DNA of 64,000 bases from Cytidiella melzeri. Lineage: Eukaryota; Basidiomycota; Agaricomycetes; Polyporales; Irpicaceae. Positions 33,825 through 45,364 of the stretch are shown here, piece by piece (the stretch's first letter is position 1; each line of letters begins with the position of its first letter). The notes below the pieces were generated by a model. That model ran no database searches and was not told the origin of the DNA. It was given only the letters and a program-made list of their open reading frames with translations. The DNA is taken from positions 1 through 64,000 of the forward strand of contig JABYQR010000216.1 in assembly GCA_022592445.1 (NCBI GenBank), given 5' to 3'. The position numbers and the translations under genes are program-made.

Positions 33825-35283
33825 TCAGGTATTTAGCCACGAATCCTCCAACAGCTGTCTCGGCAGGGTCCTTTCTTCCGGCTTCCACTGCAACATCTTA
33901 CGCATAAAAGCCAAGAAGTCGGATGGATTCCCGACTTCCCATTGGCTCAATGTAGCTTGTAGGCTGGTCCTCGGGACATCCACTGCACCCTTCCATGTTC
34001 CTAGTGCTTGAAGTGAGCGATAGAATCGCTAATCGTAGACAAATGAGGCTATTCACCGTCTTCATTGAACCAATTCCAGGCTCTGCCTGTCGCAGTTCGT
34101 GCGAGGAAGTCTGGTGGAGGGGGTCCGAGTAATGCCACCATATGCGCTAGGTGAATGGCATTGTCTTCTTTTTGTTCCGGGCCGCCAGTAGTCTTGAACA
34201 AATTTCCTTTGCCTAACAAATCGGAAACCTCAAGATGCGTATTAGAAGATAAAGCAAGTATACTACGGGAAGAGTGTGTTTACCATCACGCCAACGTTCC
34301 AGATATCTACCATTGGGGTGAAATGCATATCGAGAATGATTTCCGGCGCACGATATTGGTACGGCTGTATGTCAGCCGCGGTGTCGTAGTCGCCGAATCG
34401 AGCTTCTCCGAAATCGCACAACACGGGCTGACCGTAGTTGTAAATGGGAGGCACAAGCGGTCTGGAGGTATGGATAACTCGGCCGTCGATGACCTTGCGT
34501 GGACTTGGTGACTCAAGTTCTCGCTTTTCAAACGCAGCGCAGACATCTTCAGAAAACGGCGATTCATCCATCCCAAGAAGAATGTTCTTCTCCTGTATAT
34601 CTAAGACTTCTTCAACAGCTGAAGTCGAACGAAATTGCGATGTCAACATACCAGTGTGCACCATTTTTGCCTCAGTATGTAGGAAGTCAAGAGCCGTCAG
34701 CAGATGCTTAAGAACTCCTTTGAGTAGGTCCATCGTCAATGCTTTGTTTGGGAGCATCCTCCGCAGTGCCGCCACAGTCGTGGACAAGGGCGGATGTACG
34801 ATGCACTGATATTTCCGCTCGCCGTCCGCTAGTTGGAACTCGTCTATCATGTGCCTAACCATTGTTGCACCTGGATGCCTGGTTTCAACACCCTTCAAGT
34901 GCTTCAACGCTGAGACTTCCTTGGCTAAGGCTTGAGCTGTGCCAATTTTCAGTGTAACATATTGGTGGCCTCTGCTTCAAGGTGAGCGGAGGCACATGAA
35001 TGTGATTGGATGTGGCGTACGTCAAATCTCTGCACAGCCATACCGTACCGTATCCTCCATAGCCAAGCTTGCCAACTACCTGGTACTGTGATTGATAAAT
35101 ATCACCGATTCGCACAGGATAAAACTCGTTTGAGTGGTACCATGGCCACGTCTCCTCCTCAATAAGGTGCGAGTTATCAACGAGGTCGAAATTAGTCATT
35201 GAGAATTGCCTTGGCGGCGACGGGGATCGCCACACACGACGCGCAGAGCGAAAAAGCGCTAGCATGAGGCGTAAAACGTGCAC
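33825..35283 (-). CDS. SRPK-type protein kinase
   Basis: Start ATG 35283 (or MTNFDLVDNS at about 35199). The N-lobe has the glycine loop VVGKLGYGGYGTVWLC. A GTACGC...CAG intron then joins GHQYVTLKIGTAQALAKEVS, giving the ATP-binding Lys in TLKI. The catalytic loop is formed across an intron (FLHTEAKMVHT joined to DIQEKNILLG), with DFG in VLCDFGEARFG and the APE-like site QYRAPEIILD. After the next intron, NVGVM joins SDLLGKGNLFKTTGGPEQ, and the gene ends FMRKMLQWKPEERTLP...EDSWLNT at the stop 33825. The T-D-I-x-x-x-N loop and short spacer are typical of SRPK-like kinases expanded in basidiomycetes. It looks intact. Confidence 0.8.
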
Positions 35284-37447
35284 GGTAAGTGAAGTTCAAA
35301 GGAGGTAGCTGCACTAAAGAGAGTCACTGCACTCTGCAGTAGAACTTGAACGAGCGCCTGCTTCCTGGCTTAGTCATGCCGGTACCATTACTTACCGTAT
35401 CCCAGAACCAGGGCTTTGGCCACGCAAGTAATACGTTTTGATCAATACACGCTGCTCTTAAGTTGGTCAATCCAACTTCATTCTCAAGTACAAATTCATC
35501 CTAACCTGAGGTCGCGCATCATTGCCTAATCTTCCACTCAGAGCTGCCAGCCAATAGGACATGTCTTGGATGCGCATGCGGCAAGAAGTGATCTGAACAA
35601 ATTGACCCGGGCCCCCATTGACAGAAACTAATGCATAATCAGGATGTACAGCGACACAGGGCTAATCGGACGCGGTACTAGTACAACACATTATCGGTTC
35701 AAACAAGGAATGCTACGTTTACAGCGCAGGCCAGTATACAACGTCAGGCTATTTCAACGCCTAGTAAAAGTGCCATCCAATCTGATGTGAGCAGTAGCGA
35801 TTCGAGTGCCCTGGTCGGTCCTGAGACGAACACTAACAACGGGTTGCCCGGCGTCGGGCTCATAGGTAGACATGTGCGGCCCACCCCTGGGAGAATGTGA
35901 CATCAGCGGAGATATTCTAGAGAGAGCTAAAGAGACAAAAACAAACTTAATCTCGGCCTGGGTGAACCTAGGGAGCTGTTCATCGTTTATCAACTGAGAA
36001 AATTCGTCATTGTCAGGAGCACGCTGACCTCTTTTTCTAGTGCAGTGAGAGCCTTATGAACTCCTGTCTGCCAGGACGAAGGTAGCGACATGATTGACGT
36101 GCTTGTCTTGTAGAATCTATAGAACAAAGCCCTTGTGGCGCGGAAAGCCATGCTCGCGATGTGGTAGAGACGAAGGAAGTGGGGATGTGTTGTGTGCGAT
36201 GGGGAATACTGACCATGTCCTCCATGACGAACCTCTATTATAGGTTTTTAGGTGGTCGCACACAGGCCAAAACAGTACCCACCGAGGTAGACCCAGGGCC
36301 TGTATTCGTATAATGTTTTTGACGCGCTAGCAGAGTCTGGTGAGCCTGGAATATGCCCCGTTCGGTGATATGCTGACTCACATCTCTTTTTCTGGATCAT
36401 TGTGGCGACCGTGAGCTACAGCAGCCATTTTTCGATAATCGGATACCAGGGACAGAGCCACGCTTCAGAAGATGCCTGCGATGTACGTCTTTGATGCACG
36501 CCTGTGCGGGACTCTTGCTGAGAGTGACTTTTGGTGTACCCTCGGCTAACAGCGTAGCACAGCGGCACAGTATATCAACAAGTAGCGCACCGAAAGAATG
36601 AAGAACTTTTTGACGCACCACAGCACAACGCGACAATACTGCGGCAAGAAGTCTCTTTTGTTGAATATTGCTCTGCACAATATATACGCATTCCAAGCGC
36701 ATTCAAAACAACAAATCTGACACATGGCGCGGTGAGCCTAAACCTCGCGGTCAGCTGTGAGACAATCGATACTACTGGTATTGCGTTGTTGTCCTGAGGC
36801 CTGTCCATTTTCTAGTACTTACCTCGTTCCTGCCGCGCGATATAATCTTGCATGAGGTGAAGCGCATCAGTGCAGTCTGTTGCCCTGCGAACGTAATTCG
36901 ACAGTGGTGATACATCCCAGCTGATTGTGGCCAGTTTTCTGGCCTAAGAAATTCAGAACCACGAGTCGCGCCTTGACACACTGGCGTCTGACGGGTGTGC
37001 TAGAAACGAATGTCCGCTAAGTGAGCAGAACAACCCAGTGGTAATCTTGAACCGATTCAGGCTCCAAGTATCCTGTCGAAACCGAACGCGAGGCCCACCA
37101 ACTTACTTTGTGAAGTTCTCTTGTAAGGCTTGATACTGTCGATACGACTCGAAGTGCTGGTGAAATGAGTCTACTACTTAGCACCGTGACTGATGTCAAA
37201 GCGCGAGCTCGCGAGTCCGCTTAGACGCTTGCATCATGACAATGCAATTGAACCCTGCGCGAGGTCAAACTGACTGACTGCCCTTCATTCGAGTCTCTGC
37301 TGGTATACATAACTAGGCCTATGATAACGACTTACGAACCACTGGAGACTGGATCATAGAAAGCTGGAATATAATCGAGTGTTGTGATACATGCGTGATT
37401 ATGATGCTGAATACATCAACTATACAACTACACTAGATACCTTACAA
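35284..37447. other. 2.2-kb stretch without a recognised gene
   Basis: Possible minus-strand exons lie at about 36840-37160 (FHQHFESYRQYQALQENFTK before GTAAGT; RRATDCTDALHLMQDYIARQ before GTAAGT). Their spacing looks gene-like but I cannot name a product or find the ends. The remainder shows only short frames. Confidence 0.3.
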
Positions 37448-38687
37448 CTAACCCCCGTTGGTCTGAGGACCCTGCCAAAGACCATAGTTTGTCCCCGGAT
37501 TCGTTTGCCAGAGCCTTATGGTGCCTGCAAAAGATGAATATGAACCAGCGATGAGCGTGTATGCTACAGGAGTATGCAGGGCAGAAGGACGTACCATCCT
37601 CTACATGATTGATGTGCAAAGGTAGCAAAAATTGTGAGTAGAATGTCTCTATGGGTCTTCGCAAAGAGTCGCTCACCGCTGCCGCTAGCAAACATTTCCC
37701 CGTCAGGACTATATTCGACGCAATGGACAGGACCGTGGTGACCCTTCAAGACGTCTCTCTCAGTACCATCCAGGCTGTGTATTCTCACCCATTCGTCGCT
37801 CGTGCTTCCTGTAATGAAGCGATCTTGCATGATTGGATGGATCGAAGCCGAAGAGGGCGCGTAATCCAACGTCAGACTAAGCGTCTGATTGCCGTTGGGA
37901 AGGGCTGGGATGAACGACACGGTCTTCCCAGACGTCACTACCAGCCTGTTGGTCTGCGCGGAAAGCTCCATAGAGGTGATTGGGTTGGGGAAATTGAGGC
38001 TTGTGGTGAGCCCCCTCGTGCGCAAATCCCACCACCTGCAGACAAGCGGAAAATTAGGCATTTATTCTCGCAAGGAGTTGAGATCACTACGCACTTGATA
38101 ATACCGTCCTCTCCTGCTGTGGCACCGGTATGATCACCTATCCATACCACGCTCTTCACCGTACCATCGTGTGCCAAGGTAGCGCCATTCTCAACAAAGA
38201 AGTCGGGCTCCGCATCTGGTCGTCGAAGATCGAACATCCGGACCTTCTTCTCTTGACCACCCGTCAAGAGATGAGTCGCGGTTGGCGACATGGCGACACT
38301 GCGCACGATGTGATTATGGGGAAACGAATGAAGGACGTCCCCACTAAACGTGTCCCAGATTTTCCTATGCGACGGAAAGCAAATTTTTCAGCATAGTAGG
38401 ATAGACTGGGATGACAGGCTGAGGGAAACTTACGCCGTGAAATCTGCGCTGCCTGAAGCAGCCCTAGATGTGTCTAGTGATAGCTTGCTAGACCACACTG
38501 CGCCCTTGTGGCCGATAAAGGTGCCTATCCAGTCTCCTGTCCACTCTCGCAGCATGGGGTTACCGTCTTTGCAGCTGGAGATGAGCACATATGTTCCATC
38601 GTCCTGCAGGCGGGAAAAGGATAGGTGCGTGACAGGTCGAGTATGACCCGGTGCTACGAGGGGAACTGCTTTAGGAAGATGAGCCAT
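37448..38687 (-). CDS. STRAP-like WD40-repeat protein
   Basis: Start ATG 38687 (MAHLPKAVPLVAPGHTRPVT), stop 37448 after LWQGPQTNGG. WD repeats in order: GHTRPVTHLSFS with CKDGNPMLREW; GHKGAVWSSKLS with SADFTAKVWDT-type sequence; PHNHIVRSVAMSP with GQEKKVRMFDLRRP; HDGTVKSVVW with GEDGIIK|WWDLR; a repeat with SGKTVSFIPALP; and GHHGPVHCVEYSPDGEMFAS. NPMLR and GDWIGTF.GHKGAVW are hallmarks of STRAP (UNRIP), which in animals acts in the SMN complex and TGF-beta signalling; the fungal role is unclear. Introns are short. No break seen. Confidence 0.85.
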
Positions 38688-40842
38688 GAAGTCGTTAGAA
38701 AGCGTGAGTCGTGGGCGTGATATGGAGGATTGAGAGGAGTCTTGCTGGCGGAGGAAGCGCACTGCGCTCTGGCGGAGAGACTATGGCGAAAAGGTGAAGC
38801 AGCAAAGCCGTTTCAGAAACAAGTGCGGTACACCGCCACGTGGCCAACACCCATCACCAACGGCAGCTGCCGTCCAAATCAGACCTTGTCCTGCTTCAAC
38901 AACGTTGTTTCCCTCAACATTGGTCTCAAGTTTATCATGTTGCCCTGTTTTGCAGCTTCAGCATCCGGTTGCATCGAGGTCCACATCTACGCCGAACACT
39001 TGAAAATGAGTCGCTTTCACCCGCCTGGCATGGGAGTTCGCGTGCTACCGCCGGCAAGCTCCAAAGTCGCCATCTCAGGATCAGAGAAATGCGAGTCCAT
39101 ACACAGAGGAATTCTAAGCATCACGTTGTTGAGATTTTGGTGCGTTTACCTCTTCTCTATGCGCATATAGTCTGACCCAGCTCTCTCGACAGGGGTGTCA
39201 TAGAATTACCCCCGTCCAAGCGTGCTAGTGGTGTCAATGCGTCAACGCAGTGTTTCAATCGACTTGCGACGTTTTCCGTGTGCCTCATGGCTCGCGTAAG
39301 TACGGGCGTCGGGCAATACCACCTCCATGGAATGCGTGATTTGTAGTCCAGGCGTCTGCCTCACGACTTCGATGTTCTATTACATGTTGACTGACATTCG
39401 GAGACTTCGTTGAGACTACGCTGAATTAGGCTATCAGTAAATTTTGACAATATCAGCAAATAGGTCCAACCCACGCCAGGAGCCTTGCAAGACATCTCCG
39501 AAGTCATATTGCTGCACCCCATCAGCCTCCGCGAACCCCTGTGTATGCGGGGAGAAATGTGCCGTAAGTTTATCCTCTCATGCATTTTGGAGTGTGTTCT
39601 AGACGGGAATACGACCCCTAGCAGACCTCATAATAGTTGCTAAAGACCCTTCGACTATGCCAGTACCACCACAAGCTGAGGCAAGGAAAGGCTAGACATA
39701 GCTATGAATGTCGCCTCCCGCCTTGTTCGGACTAGGTGAGGCATAGAACATATGTTCGTGATGTTCATAGCGACGACCCTTCTCAGACGCGCCATCAAGT
39801 ACTCTTCTGGATGTGAACCGGAACGCAGCATTCTCTTGGAAGTCTATGCAATTGGAACAGAGGTTCAAGTAGACAGCTATTTGCATCTCTCCGTGACGTG
39901 ATGTGACACATCCACTCTCAACCTTGCCATACGGGGGCTCCCAATTCATGCGCCACGATTAGCACTTACAATGAGTACTTACCAAGACATTGTACCTAGA
40001 TCTCCACGCTAGCTGCACAAGCACTCGGTGACTGTTTTCTTGTACCTGATCATAGTTCGGTATGACATTCGCGACGTGTCTTCTGACGGACGCAGTGCAT
40101 GGTGAGAGTCCAAGTCTGTCTCTCTCATCTCGCATGCTGACCCGGCTGTTCAGTGTCCCTTGGCTCACCGTCCCCAAGACTCTACGCTGACTGACGTACG
40201 CAGGCCAAGGTCTAATATTACCTGTCAGTTCTTGCTCGATAAGCCATTGGCGTCCAGGAACAAACTTGTCAAACCTTCAACCTCGCTTTGACGATAGCTT
40301 ATGGCGTCTTGCGCAGGGAGCGATCACGACGCGACTCACACGCCAGTGTCACGATCACGTGACTGATTTTCGCAAGTGTTTTGACGTATGGCGTGCTCGC
40401 AACGCGTGCCAGCCCCGCCACACGCAGTCTGCGCCAGAGCTCTCTCATCTCGCGCAATTCGAAGGAATCCACGGTTAGTGTTCGATAAACATATCCGTCA
40501 AGTTTATCTCACCGACCACACCCTCACTCTCGCTACTAGATCCCTTACGCTTCACTATATGTCGTTGTGGCAAGAGCACCTCGCTTGAGGGTCATCAAAA
40601 CAGAGCCAAGGGCAACGGGCACCGCGTCCCCGACCTCTCGTAACGAAGGACGCTCGCCTTGTTGAGATCGCGAATAGCTGCGATCTTCCAATTAGCGCAC
40701 ATCTGTCTTTTCTCATTCAGTACGCGTACCTGGCCAAAGTCTTCTCCGATCCATATCCACGCATAGGTATATATAGGGCATGTCAAAGGGGATCTCAGAC
40801 TTCCTCCCCGCTCCACCCTCGTTCATCTCACAAGGTTTCGAG
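38688..40842. other. Intergenic between STRAP and sulfate permease 1
   Basis: Should contain both promoters. Open frames at 38730-39170 (+) and at 39692-40177 (-) are of modest length and show no domain I recognise. Either could be part of a small unrecognised gene. Confidence 0.3.
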
Positions 40843-43620
40843 ATGCCTTCCGCATACTCGAGGTTCAAGCAATGGGGACGGCAAGTCATTGGCCAGCCAG
40901 AAGAACCGATCCCCGTCGTGGGTGTATCCGACTGGGTTCACAGTCGCTCGCAGAACCCTAAGAGTGCGGTGAGTATACAGCTCCCCTTGGTTTCCCCTGT
41001 AGCCGCAAACTTATCTTCATTCAGGTGCGCAACTATGTAGAATCGCTCTTCCCTATTGTGCACTGGATCACTCGATACAGTGAGTTCAGCGGTCAAATGT
41101 CGTATCGCATGTTGCTCATGGGACACATTGAGACTTCGGGTGGCTCTCTGGCGATGTCATTGCAGGTCTTACGGTGGGAATAGTTGTCGTGCCCCAGAGC
41201 ATGTCTTACGCGCAGGTATAGGAATCTGCTTCTGGCATTGTAACCTTTTCATCTGATGAATGCTGTGCCCACCCTAGATTGCGACACTTCCACCACAGTA
41301 TGGTCTTTACTCCGCTTTTGTGGGCGTTCTGATCTACTGCGTACGTTTTGCAACGACCGACTGCTGATTCACTACCTGAAATTTGAATTGCACAGCTCTT
41401 TGCCACATCTAAAGACGTCTCCATTGGACCCGTCGCCGTCATGTCTCTCACGGTCTCGCATATCATTGCGAACGTCAACAAATCCCATCCTAACGAATGG
41501 GGAGGGCCGCAGATTGCGACTACAGTCTCCTTCATTTGTGGTTTCATCGTCCTGGGTATCGGCTTGCTTCGCCTCGGGTGGCTCGTGGAGTTCATCCCAG
41601 CTCCGGCTGTAAGCGGCTTCATGACCGGTTCTGCAATCAACATCGTCGCTGGACAGGTCCCAGGTCTCCTCGGGGAGTCTGGTTTCGAGTGAGTGCAAGT
41701 ACAACTGCAAACTCGCGTGATGCTGACGATGTTCTAGCACCCGTGCTGCAACCTACAAGGTCATCATCAACTCGCTCAAGTTCTTGCCCGTAACTAAGCT
41801 TGATGCTGCCTTTGGCATCACTGGTCTTTTCTGTCTTTATGCCATTCGCATGACCTGTGATTGGCTCTCGAGGAAGTTTCCGAGGCGCAGTAAGATTTTC
41901 TTCTTGTTTTTCCAAGATGCCAACCAACACAAATTACTAGGACGCTTGTTCTTCTTCATCTCGACGTTCCGCAATGCGTTCGTTATCATTGTTCTCACAA
42001 TCGCTGCTTGGCTTTATTGTCGCCACCGTGTCAGCAAGTCCGGGAAGTATCCCATCAAAATCTTGTTGACTGTCCCTCGTGGATTCCAGCATGTCGGACC
42101 ATTTCATGTCGACAGTAAATTGGTCTCCGCTCTTGCTGGCGAACTTCCGGTAGCCACTATCATCCTCCTGCTCGAACACATTGCCATCTCGAAGTGTGAG
42201 TGATATTCTTGCAGTGGATCCATGTGATGATCTCATGGCAGTATCAACTAGCCTTCGGACGTCTCAACGGCTACAAGATCAACCCTAACCAAGAGCTGAT
42301 TGCCATCGGCGTTACTAACGCGATAGGAACTGTGTTCGGAGCGTACCCGGCCACTGGATCATTCTCCCGTTCTGCTTTGAAATCGAAGTCTGGTGTTCGT
42401 ACCCCAGCGGCTGGCATCCTAACGGCAGTCGTTGTCATCGTCGCGCTGTACGGCCTTACGCCGGCGTTCTTCTGGATCCCAAGTGCAGGGCTTTCTGCTA
42501 TCATCATTCACGCTGTGGCGGATCTCGTTGCCAAGCCTAAACAAGTTTACGCTTTCTGGCGCGTGTCACCTCTGGAGTTTGTCATCTGGGCTGCCGCAGT
42601 CCTCGTCACCGTGTTTTCAACTATCGAGAACGGTATCTACACATCCATATGTGCATCTGCAGCGTTGTTGCTTGTACGCATTGCCCGGCCTCGCGGTTAT
42701 TTCCTCGGCAAGATTACCCTTCGCTCTTCCGACTCAAACGCGCAAGACTCCCGAGACGTTTACGTTCCAATCAATCCCAAGGCCAGCCTTATGAACGGAT
42801 CGGTTAAAGTCAGCCCTCCTGCTCCGGGAGTGGTTGTTTACCGGTTCGAAGAGAGCTTCGTGTATCCAAATTCTTCGATTCTCAACAGCACAATTGTCGA
42901 TCATGTCAAGGAGAATATGCGCCGTGGTTTAGACTTCAACAACATAAGTCTCGCCGATCGGTCATGGAATGACCCAGGTCCCCGTCCAGGCCACGATGAG
43001 AGCGCCGAAAACGCGAAAAAGCCTGACCTGCGTGCTATCGTCCTTGACTTCTCCGGAGTGTAGGTCTTTTCTTCCACTCCCCAAGCTTGCATTATTGACT
43101 GGTGTGCGTAGTTCCCAAATCGACACCACAGCCGTGCAGGCTCTCATTGATACTCGGAATGAGGTCGAGCGATGGGCAGATCATCCTGTCGAGGTAATTG
43201 ATCAGTATTCGATGTTGTCTCTTAATAGTGCGCTCATGCATCGGTTTACAGTTCCATTTTGCCACGGTTCTTTCCCCGTGGATTCGTCGCGCCCTTATCG
43301 CCGGTGGCTTTGGTATCGGCTCTCAGTTACGTGTGCCGACAGAGATTGCGTCGGTCGTTCCATACCGGGATGCCAGCAGTGTATCAGGTCCGGAACCGGT
43401 TGAAAAGAGCGATGTTGAGATTCGACCCGTCACTGAGCCGCGCAGGGGCTCTTCTTCATATGGTGCTACTGGAAGCGAGCCCATTTCGCTGGAAAATACA
43501 CCGTACTTCCACTTCGATGTCGTGGCTGCTGTGAAGGTGGCGGAGGGGAATCTTTCATATTTGGACCAGACTTCTAGCAGGGACTCGGTGTCCTCTGGGA
43601 AGCGTCCTATTCGTGAATGA
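40843..43620 (+). CDS. SulP-family sulfate permease with STAS domain (copy 1)
   Basis: Start ATG 40843 (MPSAYSRFKQWGRQVIGQPE). At least seven short introns. The core holds the SulP signature region (GDVIAGLTVGIVVVPQSMSY), then IATLPPQYGLYSAFVGVLIY, FFATSKDVSIGPVAVMSLTV and PAVSGFMTGSAINIVAGQVP. The later membrane part has INPNQELIAIGVTNAIGTVF and GAYPATGSFSRSALKSKSG. The C-terminus is a STAS domain (LRAIVLDFSGV joined to SQIDTTAVQALIDTRNEVER). It is a plasma-membrane sulfate/proton symporter of about 12 membrane spans by family. The paralogue at 45365-48180 points towards it, with TACO1 between. Confidence 0.88.
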
Positions 43621-44013
43621 TTGGGCTCAGGAGGCGTGCTGGTACGTGACTGTCTGATATCGCACCTTCTACTACTGTGTTGCGGCTGGTATCTCACTGG
43701 CCATGAGGTTTTCCTTGCTTTGCTTGTCGTTGGATTTATTTCTATAGAAACGCTCAAATTAGCTATAATCTCTGTATCATGTATGAATAGCGTATCTGCT
43801 AATGACAACTTGGGCGCATTCGCTATCCGTAATCGGGTCGACCGTCGACCAGTACTATTGATTGATGCGCCATATCCTTGTTTGGCGGAGTCGGGATAGG
43901 TGAGCCCGAGCCGGACGCTCCGTCACGGTGTTGCCACTTGGTCCGACGTCCAGCACTTCAATTTCCGGATTACTACACTCTCGCGAAGCAGGACTTGAAA
44001 CTTGTGCAACCCG
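43621..44013. other. Spacer between sulfate permease 1 and TACO1
   Basis: Same-strand spacer of 393 bases. Holds the permease 3' end and the TACO1 promoter. No further feature seen. Confidence 0.5.
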
Positions 44014-45247
44014 ATGCCTCTTTCTTTGTTCGCCTTCCGGTGCGTCTGCAGAGTCGTACCACGTATCCGACCGTTATCCACGTCTTCAACCCTTCTGTCG
44101 GGTCATAATAAGGTCAGAAATTCAAGTTGCAAGTACACCATTCGCAACGCGTGATTGACCACAGCACTTCAGTGGTCCAAGATAAAGGGACAAAAAGCGG
44201 TCACGGATGCTCATAAGAGTGCGTTATATGGAAAAGCAGTCAAGGTACGTATGAGCTACACGTTCTACTATGTGCAGCAATCTAACTTTACTGTCACATT
44301 AACAGGATGTTGCAGTGGCCGCGCGACGTACGTGTCAGTTTTCAAAGTTTGCTTGCCCTTGCGCTTCTGTCACTCATATCTTCACATGCAATGCAGAGGG
44401 AGGGAGTGCTGATCCGGAAGTCAACAGCGCACTCGCCGCGGTCCTCAAACGAGCAAAGTCTCAAGGCGTACCGCGAGATAATCTAGAAAAGGCTCTGAAG
44501 AAAGTGTGTGGCTCAATATCTTTGTCTGCCATGAAACGAATTTTCCTTCCTTCCTTAGGCTGCTGGAGCAAAGGAATCTGGAGAACAAGCGGTGACATAT
44601 GAAGCTATGGCAGGAACTGTCGGGATTGTCATGTAAGCCAACATCTGCTTCATTTCCATTTCGGTTGCTCATGTTTCTCCTCTCAGCGAATGTTCAAGTA
44701 ACAATGCGAACCGGACGGCGACGCGAATACGAGAGCAATTGAATCGTCACGGGTATGTCATTCTCATCATTATCACGCGTTCTGGGACTCACTTTCCCAG
44801 TGCACGGTTGGCACCGGTCATGTTTCTTTTCCAGAGAAAGGGCTCTGTTTGTATAAGTCTAGAGCAAGCTGATGATCTAGACGTGAAACTCGAGCGTGTA
44901 GTCGATACAGCCTTGAGCGCGGGTGCAGAAGACTTTGAGAACGACGAGCCGTCGGAGGGAATGGTGGAAGTCGAGGTACGTCCGGATTTGACAATTAGTG
45001 ACTTTTTTATGCTTACAGATTTTTGGATTTCAAGTTTAAGTGTGATCCCTCTGCCTTGAGCCAGGTGACAGCAGCTGTCACGGCTTCTGGAGTGGTTGAC
45101 GAGCTGCTGAGCAGCGAGGTGGTCTATGCGCCTATAGATCGTGTTCAGCCCCAGGACGCAAATCTGACAGCGAGGATTTCGGACCTTGTTGACAGCTTAG
45201 AAGAACTAGAAGATACATTACGTGTATGGACTACTTTAGACTCATGA
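44014..45247 (+). CDS. TACO1/YebC-family mitochondrial translational regulator
   Basis: Start ATG 44014 was chosen because it opens an Arg/Ser-rich presequence (MPLSLFAFRCVCRVVPRIRP, STSSTLLS) running into the family start GHNKWSKIKG across the intron 44113-44172. Further exons give DAHKSALYGKAVKDVAVAAR, GGSADPEVNSALAAVLKRAK, GVPRDNLEKALKK, VTYEAMAGTVGIVI and ECSSNNANRTATRIREQLNR. The end reads DELLSSEVVYAPIDRVQPQD...WTTLDS with stop at 45245. Bacterial YebC and mitochondrial TACO1 help ribosomes translate difficult stretches, for example COX1 in mammals. It sits between two convergent permease genes and ends 118 bases from copy 2. Confidence 0.87.
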
Positions 45248-45364
45248 GGCCTAGTCCAATAAAGTAGTAACCATGATGAGTCGTAGCAATATCGTACAAT
45301 GCATCCTAATCACAATTTCAATCCGCTTCCAAAACAGATAGTATATGTTATTCTTAATTCGTAG

